Source of the DNA: Natranaeroarchaeum sp042663585
Lineage (GTDB): Archaea; Halobacteriota; Halobacteria; Halobacteriales; Natronoarchaeaceae
Assembly: GCF_042663585.1 (NCBI RefSeq)
Contig: NZ_JBHTAN010000006.1
Coordinates: 62,001 to 126,000, forward strand
Direction of reading: 5' to 3'
DNA: 64,000 nt
Positions 1 through 8,193 of the stretch are shown one piece after another (the first letter of the stretch is position 1; each line of letters opens with the position of its first letter). Made by a program: the position numbers and the translations under genes. The notes under the pieces were generated by a model. That model did no database searches. It was not told the origin of the DNA and saw only the letters and a program-made list of their open reading frames with translations.

Positions 1-274
1 CCCCGGATGGCGTAGCCGTTTGCCGACGGTTGCGCTCGATTTCCGAGTGCGCCGGAGAGCAGTTCGCGTCTGTACCTACCGGTACCCGATCAGGAGCTCG
101 TCGCGAGCAATAGCTGTCGCTCGTGGGTGTTAGAGAGACGGTTTAGGTCAGTCAGCCATGACACCGTGGAAACCACGCGTGCCGAAAGGTAGCTGCCTGA
201 CCGTGCCGCCTACCGGAGTCTCTCTTTCCTCGCTACAAAACACCTCCGGTACAGTATTGGATGGTCCCGCCCGA
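1..274. other. Left-edge stretch without a supported gene
   Basis: I see no convincing coding region here. A short plus-strand frame is open from the window edge to about base 110 and could be the last residues of a gene starting outside, but it has no strong third-position GC bias and no recognisable motif. Longer frames that cross into the halocyanin gene are antisense shadows of it. Confidence 0.4.
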
Positions 275-712
275 TCACTCCACCACGACCGATCCTTTCA
301 TGCCCGACGCCTGGTGTGGTGTACAGAGGAAGTTGTAGGTTCCCGGCTCGTCGAACGTGTACTCGAAAGTGTGACCGGTTCGGTTGACCAGATCGCTCTC
401 GAAGAGGCCATCGCTCCCGGCGTGGACGACGTTGTGGCTACCGCCGTTGCCCGTCCACTCCCAGACGACCGTCGTTCCGGCGTCGACCCGAATCGCAGTG
501 GGATCGAAGGCGAGTCCGTCCCCGGCGCCGACGGCCACCGTGACCTCGTCGGTACCTGTGTACTCTTCGACCCCGTCGAACTCGTCGACGTCCGAGAGCC
601 ATACGCCGGGGTCGGCGTCCCCGTCCTCGTAGTCGCCGCCGCCCGTACAACCGGCGAGGCTGACCGCCGCCGCACCGGCCACGGCGCCGAGAACGCAACG
701 TCGAGTCGGCAT
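275..712 (-). CDS. Halocyanin-like blue copper lipoprotein
   Basis: Small type 1 copper protein that probably shuttles electrons at the outer face of the membrane. The 145-residue product begins with a twin-arginine-like start (MPTRR) and a lipobox LAGC with Cys22, so it should be lipid-anchored after Tat export. An acidic linker (about residues 25-55) leads to a plastocyanin fold. The copper ligands are visible: His93 in the GSHNVV segment, then Cys130, His133 and Met138 in the C-terminal loop CTPHQASGM. I chose the ATG at 712 over an in-frame start ten codons upstream because it puts the RR motif at the N-terminus. It is divergent from pheA. The family call is firm; its redox partner is unknown. 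Confidence 0.92.
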   Translation of the reverse strand: MPTRRCVLGAVAGAAAVSLAGCTGGGDYEDGDADPGVWLSDVDEFDGVEEYTGTDEVTVAVGAGDGLAFDPTAIRVDAGTTVVWEWTGNGGSHNVVHAGSDGLFESDLVNRTGHTFEYTFDEPGTYNFLCTPHQASGMKGSVVVE

Positions 713-895
713 CAGGCGACCACCTCGGACGGGAGGGAGCACTCGCTCGCGACACGACGACCGTCGGTCGTAGGGAGAGACATCACGTCCAGACTCAGTA
801 CTCGCCTCTCATAAGCACACTGAGATCCGTCCGTCGACAACCCGTCTACTCCGACGGCGACGGTCTTTTAGTCGCCCTCGGAGTATGAGCAGTCG

Positions 896-1699
896 ATGAA
901 AGCAGTTACCCTCGGTCCCGAAGGGACCTACTCGCATCGCGCCGCGCGGTCGGTCGCGGCCACAGTCGAGTTCCGCGAGTCCGTCACCGCCATCGTTGAG
1001 GCGGTCGCCGACGGCCAGTACGACCGCGGCGTCGTACCGATCGAGAACAGCATCGAGGGAAGCGTCACCGAGAGCCTCGACGCGCTCGCCGATTACGAAC
1101 TCGCTATCGTCGAGGAGGTCGTGACGCCGATCCGACACGCGCTACTGGCTCAGGACGAGGAGTTCGAGACTGTAGCCAGCCACTCGCAGGCGCTGGCACA
1201 GTGTCGGGAGTATCTCAGCGAGCACTATCCCGACGCCGACCTCGAAGCGGTCGCCAGCACGGCCCGCGGCGTTCAGGTCGCCCGCGAAGATCCGACTGTC
1301 GCGGGAATTGGCCACCCCGATAACGGGGGCGACGGCCTCGAAGTGCTGGCCGAAGATATCCAGGACCGCAACTCGAACGCGACCCGCTTTTTCGTGATCG
1401 CCCCGACCGAAGACCGCTCGCGAGCGGGCGGGAAGTCCACGTTCATCGTCTACCCGAACGACGACTATCCCGGACTGCTACTCGACCTGCTGGAACCCTT
1501 CGCCGACCGCGATATCAACCTTACCCGCGTCGAATCCCGCCCCAGCGGCGAACGCCTCGGCGACTACGTCTTCCACGTCGATATCGCAGCAGGGCTGTAC
1601 GAGGACCGTACCCAGCAGGCGCTGGCCGACATCGACGGACTCGCCGAAAACGGCTGGATCCGACGGCTTGGCTCTTACGACACCTCCCACGTCGTCTAA
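896..1699 (+). CDS. pheA: Prephenate dehydratase
   Basis: Converts prephenate to phenylpyruvate in phenylalanine synthesis. The 267 residues contain the PDT catalytic domain (about 1-175), with the family Thr-Arg-Phe motif in NATRFFVI, followed by an ACT domain (about 185-265) with the ESRP motif that binds phenylalanine for feedback control. The length is normal for a monofunctional archaeal enzyme without chorismate mutase. A TATA-like ctttta at 865-870 lies about 28 bases before the ATG, so the transcript is probably leaderless. It stands alone, with an Hsp20 gene 91 bases downstream in the same direction. Confidence 0.95.
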   Translation: MKAVTLGPEGTYSHRAARSVAATVEFRESVTAIVEAVADGQYDRGVVPIENSIEGSVTESLDALADYELAIVEEVVTPIRHALLAQDEEFETVASHSQALAQCREYLSEHYPDADLEAVASTARGVQVAREDPTVAGIGHPDNGGDGLEVLAEDIQDRNSNATRFFVIAPTEDRSRAGGKSTFIVYPNDDYPGLLLDLLEPFADRDINLTRVESRPSGERLGDYVFHVDIAAGLYEDRTQQALADIDGLAENGWIRRLGSYDTSHVV

Positions 1700-1790
1700 G
1701 CCACGGTTCTCGACTCTGTTCTCTGTGAGGGGTCGGAGGTTATAGGCCCCGATACCGTAGCTACAAACGGGCAGATCGCCCTGATCAACT

Positions 1791-2204
1791 ATGCGAGGAA
1801 ACCCGTTCGAAGAATTCGAATCGCTGTTAGAGCGGATGGAACAGGAGTTTGAAACGGGCATGGATCTCCAGCCACAGACCGATTCGACGGCGGTCGACCT
1901 TGCCGAGCGTGACGAGGAGTTCGTCGTTACCGTCGACCTGCCGGGCTACGAGACCGACGACATCGAGTTGACGATTGCCGACGACACGCTCCGCATCGAG
2001 GCTGATCGGGAGGTCGAATCGGAGGAGGAAGGAGACCAGTATATCCGTCAGGAGCGCCGGATGGAGTCGGTTTCGCGGTCGATCGCGTTTCCCGAACCTG
2101 TCGACGCGGAGTCGGTGACGGCCTCGCACACCAACGGCGTGCTGACCGTCACGGTACCCAAGGAGTTCGGGGCTGAGGAAGGCCACTCTATCGATATCGA
2201 GTAA
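1791..2204 (+). CDS. Hsp20/alpha-crystallin family small heat shock protein
   Basis: ATP-independent chaperone that binds unfolding proteins. The 137 residues have a short N-terminal arm (MRGNPFEEFESLLERMEQEF) and an alpha-crystallin domain from about residue 35 to 125, with the typical VDLPGYETDDIELTI and NGVLTVTVPK strands near the end. It is very acidic, as expected for a cytosolic haloarchaeal protein. It is one of two Hsp20 genes in the window; the other is at 27.8 kb and diverges strongly. The ATG at 1791 is the natural start because it precedes the conserved arm. Confidence 0.92.
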   Translation: MRGNPFEEFESLLERMEQEFETGMDLQPQTDSTAVDLAERDEEFVVTVDLPGYETDDIELTIADDTLRIEADREVESEEEGDQYIRQERRMESVSRSIAFPEPVDAESVTASHTNGVLTVTVPKEFGAEEGHSIDIE

Positions 2205-2420
2205 ACTGTCGTAACTGATCCGCGGAGTGGTGCTGCGGGCGCGCTTCGGACGGTCTCATTCGAATATTTGTCGTTCAGACCGATCAGAGACTCGGTTAGC
2301 GCTGGTGGTCGGACAGGATCGAACCACGGCTTGCGTTCGTTTCGGAACTGGAGCCCTGGATCCGGCGTTTTCACGCCAGTATTACATAATCGTGTATACA
2401 CCTAGGGAACTGAGAAGAAA

Positions 2421-2428
2421 ATATTTAA
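2421..2428 (+). promoter_or_regulatory. TATA box of the NCS2 permease gene
   Basis: The AT-rich octamer atatttaa stands alone in GC-rich surroundings. Transcription would start near 2450, giving a leader of about ten bases before the ATG at 2460, and this supports that ATG over the in-frame codon at 2430. Confidence 0.55.
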
Positions 2429-2459
2429 GTTGTCTGTTCGCCGACTGCACAATCATCCA

Positions 2460-3887
2460 ATGGCAGTGGACCAGATCGCGGAGTTCTTCGAGTTCGAGGA
2501 TCACGGCACCGACTTACGAACGGAGATGCTCGCGGGGGTCACGACCTTTTTGGCGATGTCGTATATCATCGTCGTCAACCCGTTCATTCTCTCCGAAGCG
2601 ATCGTAATCGACGGATACGATCAGGGACAGGTGATCCAGATGATCGCGATTGCGACCATTCTGGCGTCGGCCCTGGCGACGCTCGTGATGGCACTCTACG
2701 CAAACCGACCGTTCGGCCTCGCGCCGGGGATGGGCCTCAACGCGTTTTTCGCGTTCACGGTCGTCATAGCTCTGGAAATCCCGTGGGAGACGGCGCTCGC
2801 TGCCGTCTTCGTCGAAGGGATTCTGTTTATCATCCTTACTGCGGTCGGTGCGCGTAAATTCGTCATCAACCTGTTCCCGGAGCCAGTCAAGTACGCGGTC
2901 GGAGCCGGGATCGGTGTGTTCTTGCTCTTTATCGGCCTGCAGGAGATGCAGGTGATCGTTGCCGAACCGACGACGCTCGTCCAACTGGGCGACATCGCAT
3001 CGAACCCGTTCGCGATTCTCGGCGTTCTTGGTGTCGCGTTCACGCTGGTCCTCTGGGCACGTGACGTTACTGGATCGATCGTTATCGGTATTCTGACGAC
3101 GACGCTCGCCGGCTGGCTGGTCGCCGCGGCAAACCTCACCGAACCGGCAACCGTCGTCGACGGCAGTCTCTACAGTTCTTTCGAGCAGGACGGCATTCTC
3201 TCTGCGATGTGGACCCTGATCACTGGCGTCCAGTACGACATCACCCCGCTCGCCGGTGCGTTCGTCGGCGGCCTGCAGGACATCGATCCGCTAACCTTCC
3301 TGTTCGTGATGTTGACGTTCTTTTTCGTCGATTTCTTCGACACCGCGGGGACGCTGATCGGCGTCGCGCAGTTCGGTAGCTTCCTCGACGATGAGGGCGA
3401 ACTCCCGGAGATGGAAAAACCCCTGATGGCCGACGCAGTCGGCACCACCTTCGGCGCGATGGTCGGCACCTCGACGGTGACGACGTACATCGAATCCTCG
3501 ACGGGTATCGAGGAGGGCGGTCGAACCGGGTTCACTGCACTGGTCGTCGCGGCCTGTTTCCTGCTTGCCCTGCCGCTCGTCTCTCTTGTCTCGATCATCC
3601 CTGACTACGCTTCGTTCCTGGCGCTGGTCGTCGTCGGCGTCATCATGTTCCAGGGCGTTACCGATATCGACTGGACGCATCCGGCCTGGGCCATCTCGGG
3701 TGCGCTCACGATCACGGTCATGCCGCTCGCATACTCGATCGCTGACGGTCTCGCGGCGGGGATCATCTCCTATCCGATCGTCAAGGCGGCGATGGGCGAG
3801 GGGGCCGAAGTCCGCCTCGGTCAGTGGGTGCTTGCGCTCGCGCTGATCGCGTACTACGTCCTCCAGACCGGCGGCTTCATTCTCTAG
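2460..3887 (+). CDS. NCS2 family permease (AzgA-like purine/xanthine transporter)
   Basis: Integral membrane importer of nucleobases, most likely purines, driven by an ion gradient. The 475-residue product has about 12-14 hydrophobic segments. Family signatures include the start EMLAGVTTFLAMSYIIVVNP, GLAPGMGLNAFFAF in an early helix, and FVDFFDTAGTLIGV plus GTSTVTTYIESSTGI in the second half; these are hallmarks of the AzgA branch (guanine/hypoxanthine/adenine). I chose ATG 2460 because the conserved region begins directly after it and the TATA box fits. It is monocistronic, with a glutaredoxin-like gene 67 bases downstream. The exact base transported cannot be read from the sequence. Confidence 0.92.
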   Translation: MAVDQIAEFFEFEDHGTDLRTEMLAGVTTFLAMSYIIVVNPFILSEAIVIDGYDQGQVIQMIAIATILASALATLVMALYANRPFGLAPGMGLNAFFAFTVVIALEIPWETALAAVFVEGILFIILTAVGARKFVINLFPEPVKYAVGAGIGVFLLFIGLQEMQVIVAEPTTLVQLGDIASNPFAILGVLGVAFTLVLWARDVTGSIVIGILTTTLAGWLVAAANLTEPATVVDGSLYSSFEQDGILSAMWTLITGVQYDITPLAGAFVGGLQDIDPLTFLFVMLTFFFVDFFDTAGTLIGVAQFGSFLDDEGELPEMEKPLMADAVGTTFGAMVGTSTVTTYIESSTGIEEGGRTGFTALVVAACFLLALPLVSLVSIIPDYASFLALVVVGVIMFQGVTDIDWTHPAWAISGALTITVMPLAYSIADGLAAGIISYPIVKAAMGEGAEVRLGQWVLALALIAYYVLQTGGFIL

Positions 3888-3954
3888 ATCGGGTTCGCGT
3901 CGGCCGCGCACGGCACCAACGCTTTCTTGCTTCTCACCCCCCAACTACTGATGA

Positions 3955-4200
3955 ATGTCCGATCTGATACTGTACGAACTTTCGGGCTGTCCGTTCTGTG
4001 CGAAAGTCACTACGAAACTGGATGAACTCGACCTAGAGTACGAAGCGCGAGAAGTACCGCGGAGCCATTCCGAGCGAACCGAAGTGAAAGAGGTCAGTGG
4101 GCAGACCGGCGTGCCGGTGCTGATGGACGAGGCAAACGACGTCCACGGCATGCCCGAGAGCGACGATATCGTTGCCTACCTCGAAGAGCAGTACGTCTGA
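3955..4200 (+). CDS. Glutaredoxin-like / GST N-terminal domain protein
   Basis: An 81-residue thioredoxin-fold protein, probably a small thiol-disulfide reductant. It opens with a beta strand (DLILYELSGC), has a CPFC redox motif at residues 12-15, a cis-proline in TGVPVLMD and a C-terminal helix (SDDIVAYLEEQYV). The size matches stand-alone haloarchaeal glutaredoxins, which are often labelled glutathione S-transferase N-terminal domain proteins. Haloarchaea generally use gamma-glutamylcysteine rather than glutathione, so the natural thiol partner is uncertain. The next 350 bases downstream have no gene. Confidence 0.9.
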   Translation: MSDLILYELSGCPFCAKVTTKLDELDLEYEAREVPRSHSERTEVKEVSGQTGVPVLMDEANDVHGMPESDDIVAYLEEQYV

Positions 4201-4481
4201 TCGAGCGGTTTGTGGGCAGTCGGTCACCCGTCGGAACGTAGTGCGGTTCTCAGGGGAGTAGATCGAGACCTCTAAGTCGCCGGTGTCCCGGTCAGTCCCG
4301 TCGGCCGTCTCGACGCAGCACCTGCCCTTCCCCGCCGAGCGCGGCCCGCTGGGCACGCGCTCGCGGCCCTGTAGCTGTGTTGCGGGTTCGAGAGATGCGG
4401 CTACCGCCGAAGCAATGGGTGACAGAAATGGCGGCAGACGAGTCCAGTGTGGCCGATCTATAAAAGATAGCAGCGCGAGTA
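4201..4481. other. Gene-free stretch with a strong hairpin, upstream of the TnpB element
   Basis: No coding frame is convincing here. The clearest structure is a hairpin at 4337-4362: arms GAGCGCG / CGCGCTC and GCCC / GGGC around a GCT loop, with one bulged A, giving 11 base pairs. A TATA-like ctataaaag at about 4458-4466 could drive plus-strand transcription into the TnpB element. I could not match the stretch to RNase P RNA, SRP RNA or a tRNA. It may be a small RNA, or decayed sequence next to the insertion. Confidence 0.4.
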
Positions 4482-4503
4482 CCCCGACCCACCGTGGTCG
4501 GGG
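4482..4503 (+). repeat. Left-end hairpin of the TnpB element
   Basis: Eight-base stem CCCCGACC / GGTCGGGG with loop CACCGT. It shares its loop and stem base with the right-end hairpin, while two stem pairs differ in a compensated way. Confidence 0.65.
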
Positions 4504-4557
4504 GTGAAGCGCGTCTAATCCATACTTTTTTCAATTACTAAACCGTACTAAAATACA

Positions 4558-5898
4558 GTGCAGTCGTCCAAACTCACCCAAACCTTGCCATTCGGACTAG
4601 ACATTACCACGGGGAGTGGCGACGACTTGCAAACCGGGTGTCTCGAAGCCCGACGCATCCGCAACGAAACCAACCGCCTCGACCAAGCTGGTTGGGAATG
4701 GGGCAATATCAAACCAACTGTGGTTGACAACGCCGATCACGTCAACAACACCACCCAACTCATCGTTGATAAGGCACTCGGTGAAATCGAAACATATCAC
4801 GACAACAAAAATGACGGGTGGGGGCGTCCCTACCCGTACATCGATGAGTCGTACCCGATGGTGATGAACCACGGCGAAGGATACCGCCTGTTCCCCGAAG
4901 GGGACAGGACGATTCGCTTCCGTATCACTGCCACAAGAGGCACGCACGTCAAAGGTGAACTCCGTGGCAGCCCAGCCCACTTCGACAGACTGCAAACCGC
5001 GTTCAACGACGATGAATGGCGGGTTGGAACCGCTGAAGTCGTTCACAAACACGGTGAGTGGCGACTTCACGTCACCATTACACACGAGACCCATCACGTC
5101 GCCAGCAAGCACGACGCGGACACAATTGTTGGTGTGGATGTGAACGAGGACTGTATTGCACTCTCTGCGATGAGTCGAAGTGGTTCGGTGGAAGACTCCG
5201 TGGTGTTCGAGTATCCGTCGGTGAAAGAACAGCGTCACGAGTTTTTCACCAAGCGCAAGCGGATGCAGAAAGCCAAGCAGACTGCATTCGAGACGGTCGT
5301 ACAGACCGAAGAACGCGACTACGTTCATGATTGCCTGCACAAAGTATCGCGGGAAGTAGTTGAATGGGTATCGCAATTCAACGACCCGGTTATCGTCTTT
5401 GAAGACCTCAAAGACATGCGAGAGTCCATCGACTACGGAACGCGAATGAATCGCCGCCTGCACTCGCTACCGTTCGCTGCACTCCAAGACATGGTGTCGT
5501 ACAAGGCTGCGTGGCTTGGGATTCCTTCGGATGAAGTTGACCCTGAGTATACGAGTCAGCGATGCCCAAGAACTGAATGTCAGCACACGGAACGGGCGAA
5601 TCGCCGCAAAAAGCGGTTCAAGTGCAAACGGTGTGAGTTTCAAGATCACGCGGATAGGAAGGCGTCGGTGTGTGTTGTGCAGGAGTGGTTAGAGCGAGAA
5701 ACTGGAAATGTGCCGTCTCTCGAAACCCTTCCTCGCGTGTGGAAGGTGAGACGGGCGGCATCGGGGGCTGGTGGAGGCCCCGACTCTCACGGACACGATT
5801 TGTGTTCGGGTGTTCACGGACACGGAACGTCGGCGCAAGACTCTCAGAGTCAAGCGCGAGAGGAATTAAAGACCGTTGCGTCAGCGATGCAGGACTAA
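4558..5898 (+). CDS. tnpB: RNA-guided endonuclease TnpB family protein (IS1341 type)
   Basis: TnpB proteins are compact RNA-guided nucleases and ancestors of Cas12; they use an RNA made from the element's right end. The 446 residues look intact. RuvC catalytic residues are readable: Asp194 in VGVDVNED, Glu282 in VFEDLKDM and Asp366 in the HAD segment. A zinc ribbon lies between the last two (Cys336, Cys341, Cys356, Cys359). The start is GTG at 4558 with no ATG nearby. Codon use is slightly more AT-rich (aaa, aac, cac, tac) than in neighbouring genes, in keeping with a mobile element. The C-terminal 60 residues are poorly conserved and may be where coding sequence and guide RNA overlap. Confidence 0.93.
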   Translation: MQSSKLTQTLPFGLDITTGSGDDLQTGCLEARRIRNETNRLDQAGWEWGNIKPTVVDNADHVNNTTQLIVDKALGEIETYHDNKNDGWGRPYPYIDESYPMVMNHGEGYRLFPEGDRTIRFRITATRGTHVKGELRGSPAHFDRLQTAFNDDEWRVGTAEVVHKHGEWRLHVTITHETHHVASKHDADTIVGVDVNEDCIALSAMSRSGSVEDSVVFEYPSVKEQRHEFFTKRKRMQKAKQTAFETVVQTEERDYVHDCLHKVSREVVEWVSQFNDPVIVFEDLKDMRESIDYGTRMNRRLHSLPFAALQDMVSYKAAWLGIPSDEVDPEYTSQRCPRTECQHTERANRRKKRFKCKRCEFQDHADRKASVCVVQEWLERETGNVPSLETLPRVWKVRRAASGAGGGPDSHGHDLCSGVHGHGTSAQDSQSQAREELKTVASAMQD

Positions 5899-5907
5899 AC
5901 ACGGACG

Positions 5908-5937
5908 CCCCGCGCCACCGTGCGCGGGGTACTTCAC
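5908..5937 (+). ncRNA. Right-end hairpin and candidate omega (guide) RNA terminus of TnpB
   Basis: The stem CCCCGCGC / GCGCGGGG with loop CACCGT is followed by tacttcac. In IS200/IS605 elements the right end is transcribed as the omega/reRNA scaffold that TnpB binds, with the guide lying just outside the element. By that logic the scaffold would end near here and the guide would come from the 3' end of the neighbouring regulator gene. This is inference from the family; the 5' limit of the RNA cannot be seen. Confidence 0.45.
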
Positions 5938-6914
5938 GCTGGCTCTTCGTCGTAGTCGGCGCGCTCGCGGATCAGATCGCGGAACTCTTTCGGATCGTCG
6001 ATCTCTGCGGCCTCCTCGCGCTCGATCAGCGCGGTCCCTTCGATGGAGGTCGGTTTCGCGCTGTCGACGAAGTAGACCGAGCGCGTTCCGACGACGCGGC
6101 CGACGGATCCCATGATCCGTGCGCGCTTTTCCGCAGTCCGTGTGAACTCGGAGTGCCCGGTCAGCACCGTCCCATCCAGTAGGTCCCCCTCGTCTTCTTC
6201 CTCGCTAACGGCCTTGAACGGTGCGCGCAGGGTCGGGTGGACCTCGTAGCCAACGCGGGTCATGACGGTGACTATCTCCTCGTCGTCGGGGTCCGCATCC
6301 GGAGCGTCCGGCGTCGGATCGGCGTCCCGGACGTCTTCGGCCCCCTCCAGCACGTCGACCTGACTGGTCAGACCGGAGCCAAACAGCTCTTCGAGTTGCA
6401 TCGCGACCTCGATGCTGGCGTTCATCCCGTCCTCGTACTTCGAGACGGTCCGGCGGGAGACGCCCAGTTCGCTGGCTAACTGGCCGAGACTCCAGCCTTC
6501 CTCCTGACGTTTGTCTTCGAGGATGTCGCCGTCGATGCTGACGTACAGACCGCCCGGTGCGGCGTAGATCAGCGGCGGGACGCCCTCGACGAACAGATCC
6601 AGCGCGGTGTCGGGGCTAAATACGGGAACCCCGTGCCGGAAGTAGACGACCTCCGGCTTCAGGTCCTCGTCTCTGGTTCGCAGGCCGATAACCAGCGGCG
6701 TCGCGTCCAGATACGCGCCGATCCGGCGCATCTCCGCGCCAGTCTCGGCGTCGAACGCGTCGACGTTTCGCAGCACCTTCAGGAGGACGAGTTCGTCGCC
6801 GCGGCGGGCGGCGACGTCGAAACTCCGTGGGCGCGTCGCACAGCGGTCACTCACTGCAAAGCCTGCGTCTTCGAGCATCGCCGTAATGTTGCCGACGAGC
6901 GCAGACCGTGACAT
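5934..6914 (-). CDS. HTH-type transcriptional regulator, archaeal Cro/C1 family (COG1395-like)
   Basis: Predicted DNA-binding protein of a family conserved across euryarchaea. In the 326 residues, the N-terminal part (about 1-125) resembles a restriction-endonuclease-like fold (FDVAARRGDELVLLKVLRN). A Cro/C1 helix-turn-helix follows at about 125-180 (DKRQEEGWSLGQLASELGVSRRTVSKYEDG), then an acidic linker and a C-terminal domain. I chose ATG 6914 (MSRSALVG) because a TATA box lies 26 bases upstream. The gene ends within the right end of the TnpB element, yet the C-terminus looks complete. The regulon is unknown. Confidence 0.85.
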   Translation of the reverse strand: MSRSALVGNITAMLEDAGFAVSDRCATRPRSFDVAARRGDELVLLKVLRNVDAFDAETGAEMRRIGAYLDATPLVIGLRTRDEDLKPEVVYFRHGVPVFSPDTALDLFVEGVPPLIYAAPGGLYVSIDGDILEDKRQEEGWSLGQLASELGVSRRTVSKYEDGMNASIEVAMQLEELFGSGLTSQVDVLEGAEDVRDADPTPDAPDADPDDEEIVTVMTRVGYEVHPTLRAPFKAVSEEEDEGDLLDGTVLTGHSEFTRTAEKRARIMGSVGRVVGTRSVYFVDSAKPTSIEGTALIEREEAAEIDDPKEFRDLIRERADYDEEPA

Positions 6915-6935
6915 ATTCGAAGGTAAGCCACTCAC

Positions 6936-6943
6936 GATATATA
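6936..6943 (-). promoter_or_regulatory. TATA box of the HTH regulator gene
   Basis: The sequence gatatata lies about 26 bases upstream of the ATG at 6914, the spacing of a leaderless haloarchaeal transcript. Confidence 0.55.
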
Positions 6944-7119
6944 GGCATTGTGGCGTCTATATCGGCGTTTCTTCGGGCGATTAGGGGGGTGACGTGTCAA
7001 CTCATCGGTGGTGGCGAGGTCCGCTCAGCTCGGTTCGCGATGCTGTGGTACTGGGCGAAAAAACGGATCGAGATGCCGGCTGTGGCGACGCGCATGCCAG
7101 CCGGAATCCTGTGCTCGGT

Positions 7120-8193
7120 TTAGCTACTGAAATCGTTACACACCGGGATGCCGACGGTGTCGAACTCGGTCATCGCTTCGAGTTCGTCCGGCACCTGATG
7201 GATATCGATCTTATCTTCGACCAGCGCGGTCGGATCGAGTTTCCCGGTTTCGATCATATCGAGCATCTCCGAGTACCGGGATGGCTGCAGCCCGAGCGAA
7301 CCGACGAAGTCGATCTCTTTGGCGACGATATCGTCGGTTGGAAGCGACACCTCGCCTTTCTCCTCGCTGGTGGTGAGTCCGATCTGGACGTGGCGTCCGC
7401 CCTTTTTGAGCGAATCGACGGCGTTTCGACAGGTCGTCGCGATTCCCAGGGCGTCGACGGAGACGTCAGCGCCGCCATTGGTGATGTCGTGGACTTCCTG
7501 GGCCGGGTCGTCGACCTCGCTTGCGTTGACTGTTGTTACAGCCCCGAGTTCTTCGGCGCGGTCGAGTTTATCGTCCATTAGATCGACACCGATGACGTTT
7601 GCCCCCAGCGCGTTTGCGATATGTACTGCCGAGAGTCCGACCCCTCCACAGCGGTGAATGACGACGTCCTCACCGTTGCCGACATCCCCTCGGTGGGCCA
7701 TTCCATGAAACGAGGTCATGAACCGACAGCCACAGCCAGCGGCAGTTTCGGCGTCGATACTGTCCGGAAGCGGGACGGCGTTGACATCGCCGTTCGGGAT
7801 ATGAACTTCTTCGGCAAACGCGCCGGGTGCCTCGTTCATAAAGCCGAGTCCGATGTGATTTTCACAGATGTTCTCGCGTCCGTTCCGACAAAGTGAACAT
7901 TTCCCACAGGCGAAGTTGAAGGGAATCGCGATTTCGTCTCCTTCGTCGACGGTTTCGACGTTCTCGCCGACGTCGACGACGGTTCCTGTCGGTTCGTGGC
8001 CGAGGACGTGTGGCGGATCAGGCCGGTAGCCGAACCAGTCCCAATCCCCCTGCCAGCAGTGCCAATCGCTCCGACAGACACCACAGCCCTCTACCTTCGC
8101 TACCACTCCATCGGGCTCCGGATCCGGGCGTTCGATCTCCTGTACTTCCAGTGGCTCCTGAAACTCTTCGAGGACGACTGCTTGCATCGACAT
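7120..8193 (-). CDS. Zinc-dependent alcohol dehydrogenase (MDR family)
   Basis: Medium-chain dehydrogenase that oxidises an alcohol or reduces an aldehyde with NAD(P). In the 357 residues, the catalytic-zinc cysteine lies in GCGVCRSDWHCW, followed by GHEPTGTVV (His-Glu) and a structural zinc set of four cysteines in CGKCSLCRNGRENIC. The Rossmann fold carries a modified glycine motif, RCGGVGLSAVHIANALGA, then an acidic residue (VDLMDD) that suggests NAD. The extra WHCWQGDWDWFGYRPDPPH insert resembles other haloarchaeal alcohol dehydrogenases of this clade. Upstream is an AT-rich region with several possible TATA boxes and a palindrome. Substrate unknown. Confidence 0.9.
   Translation of the reverse strand: MSMQAVVLEEFQEPLEVQEIERPDPEPDGVVAKVEGCGVCRSDWHCWQGDWDWFGYRPDPPHVLGHEPTGTVVDVGENVETVDEGDEIAIPFNFACGKCSLCRNGRENICENHIGLGFMNEAPGAFAEEVHIPNGDVNAVPLPDSIDAETAAGCGCRFMTSFHGMAHRGDVGNGEDVVIHRCGGVGLSAVHIANALGANVIGVDLMDDKLDRAEELGAVTTVNASEVDDPAQEVHDITNGGADVSVDALGIATTCRNAVDSLKKGGRHVQIGLTTSEEKGEVSLPTDDIVAKEIDFVGSLGLQPSRYSEMLDMIETGKLDPTALVEDKIDIHQVPDELEAMTEFDTVGIPVCNDFSS

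Larger units (their letters stand above)
4482..5937 (+). mobile_element. IS1341-type (IS200/IS605 family) TnpB-only element
   Basis: The element consists of one tnpB gene bounded by two similar hairpins. The left hairpin is 4482-4503 and the right is 5908-5929; both have the loop CACCGT and stems beginning CCCCG. The right hairpin is followed by CTTCAC (5932-5937) and the left by its complement GTGAAG (4504-4509). No tyrosine transposase (TnpA) is present, so the element would need one in trans. Its right end abuts and slightly overlaps the 3' end of the convergent HTH regulator gene. Exact termini are not certain because IS605 ends are not classical inverted repeats. Confidence 0.7.

Noticed and set aside
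3..116. Open plus-strand frame at the left edge as a partial gene
   Set aside because: It is too short, has weak third-position GC bias and shows no recognisable sequence.
158..814. Long plus-strand frame over the halocyanin gene
   Set aside because: It is the antisense of a clear copper protein with copper ligands and lipobox. Long open antisense frames are common in high-GC haloarchaeal DNA.
4201..4481. Possible RNase P RNA or SRP RNA
   Set aside because: An ACAGAAA string and strong hairpins drew attention, but the universal RNase P segment GAGGAAAGTCC and the SRP domain loop are not present, so neither call is supported.
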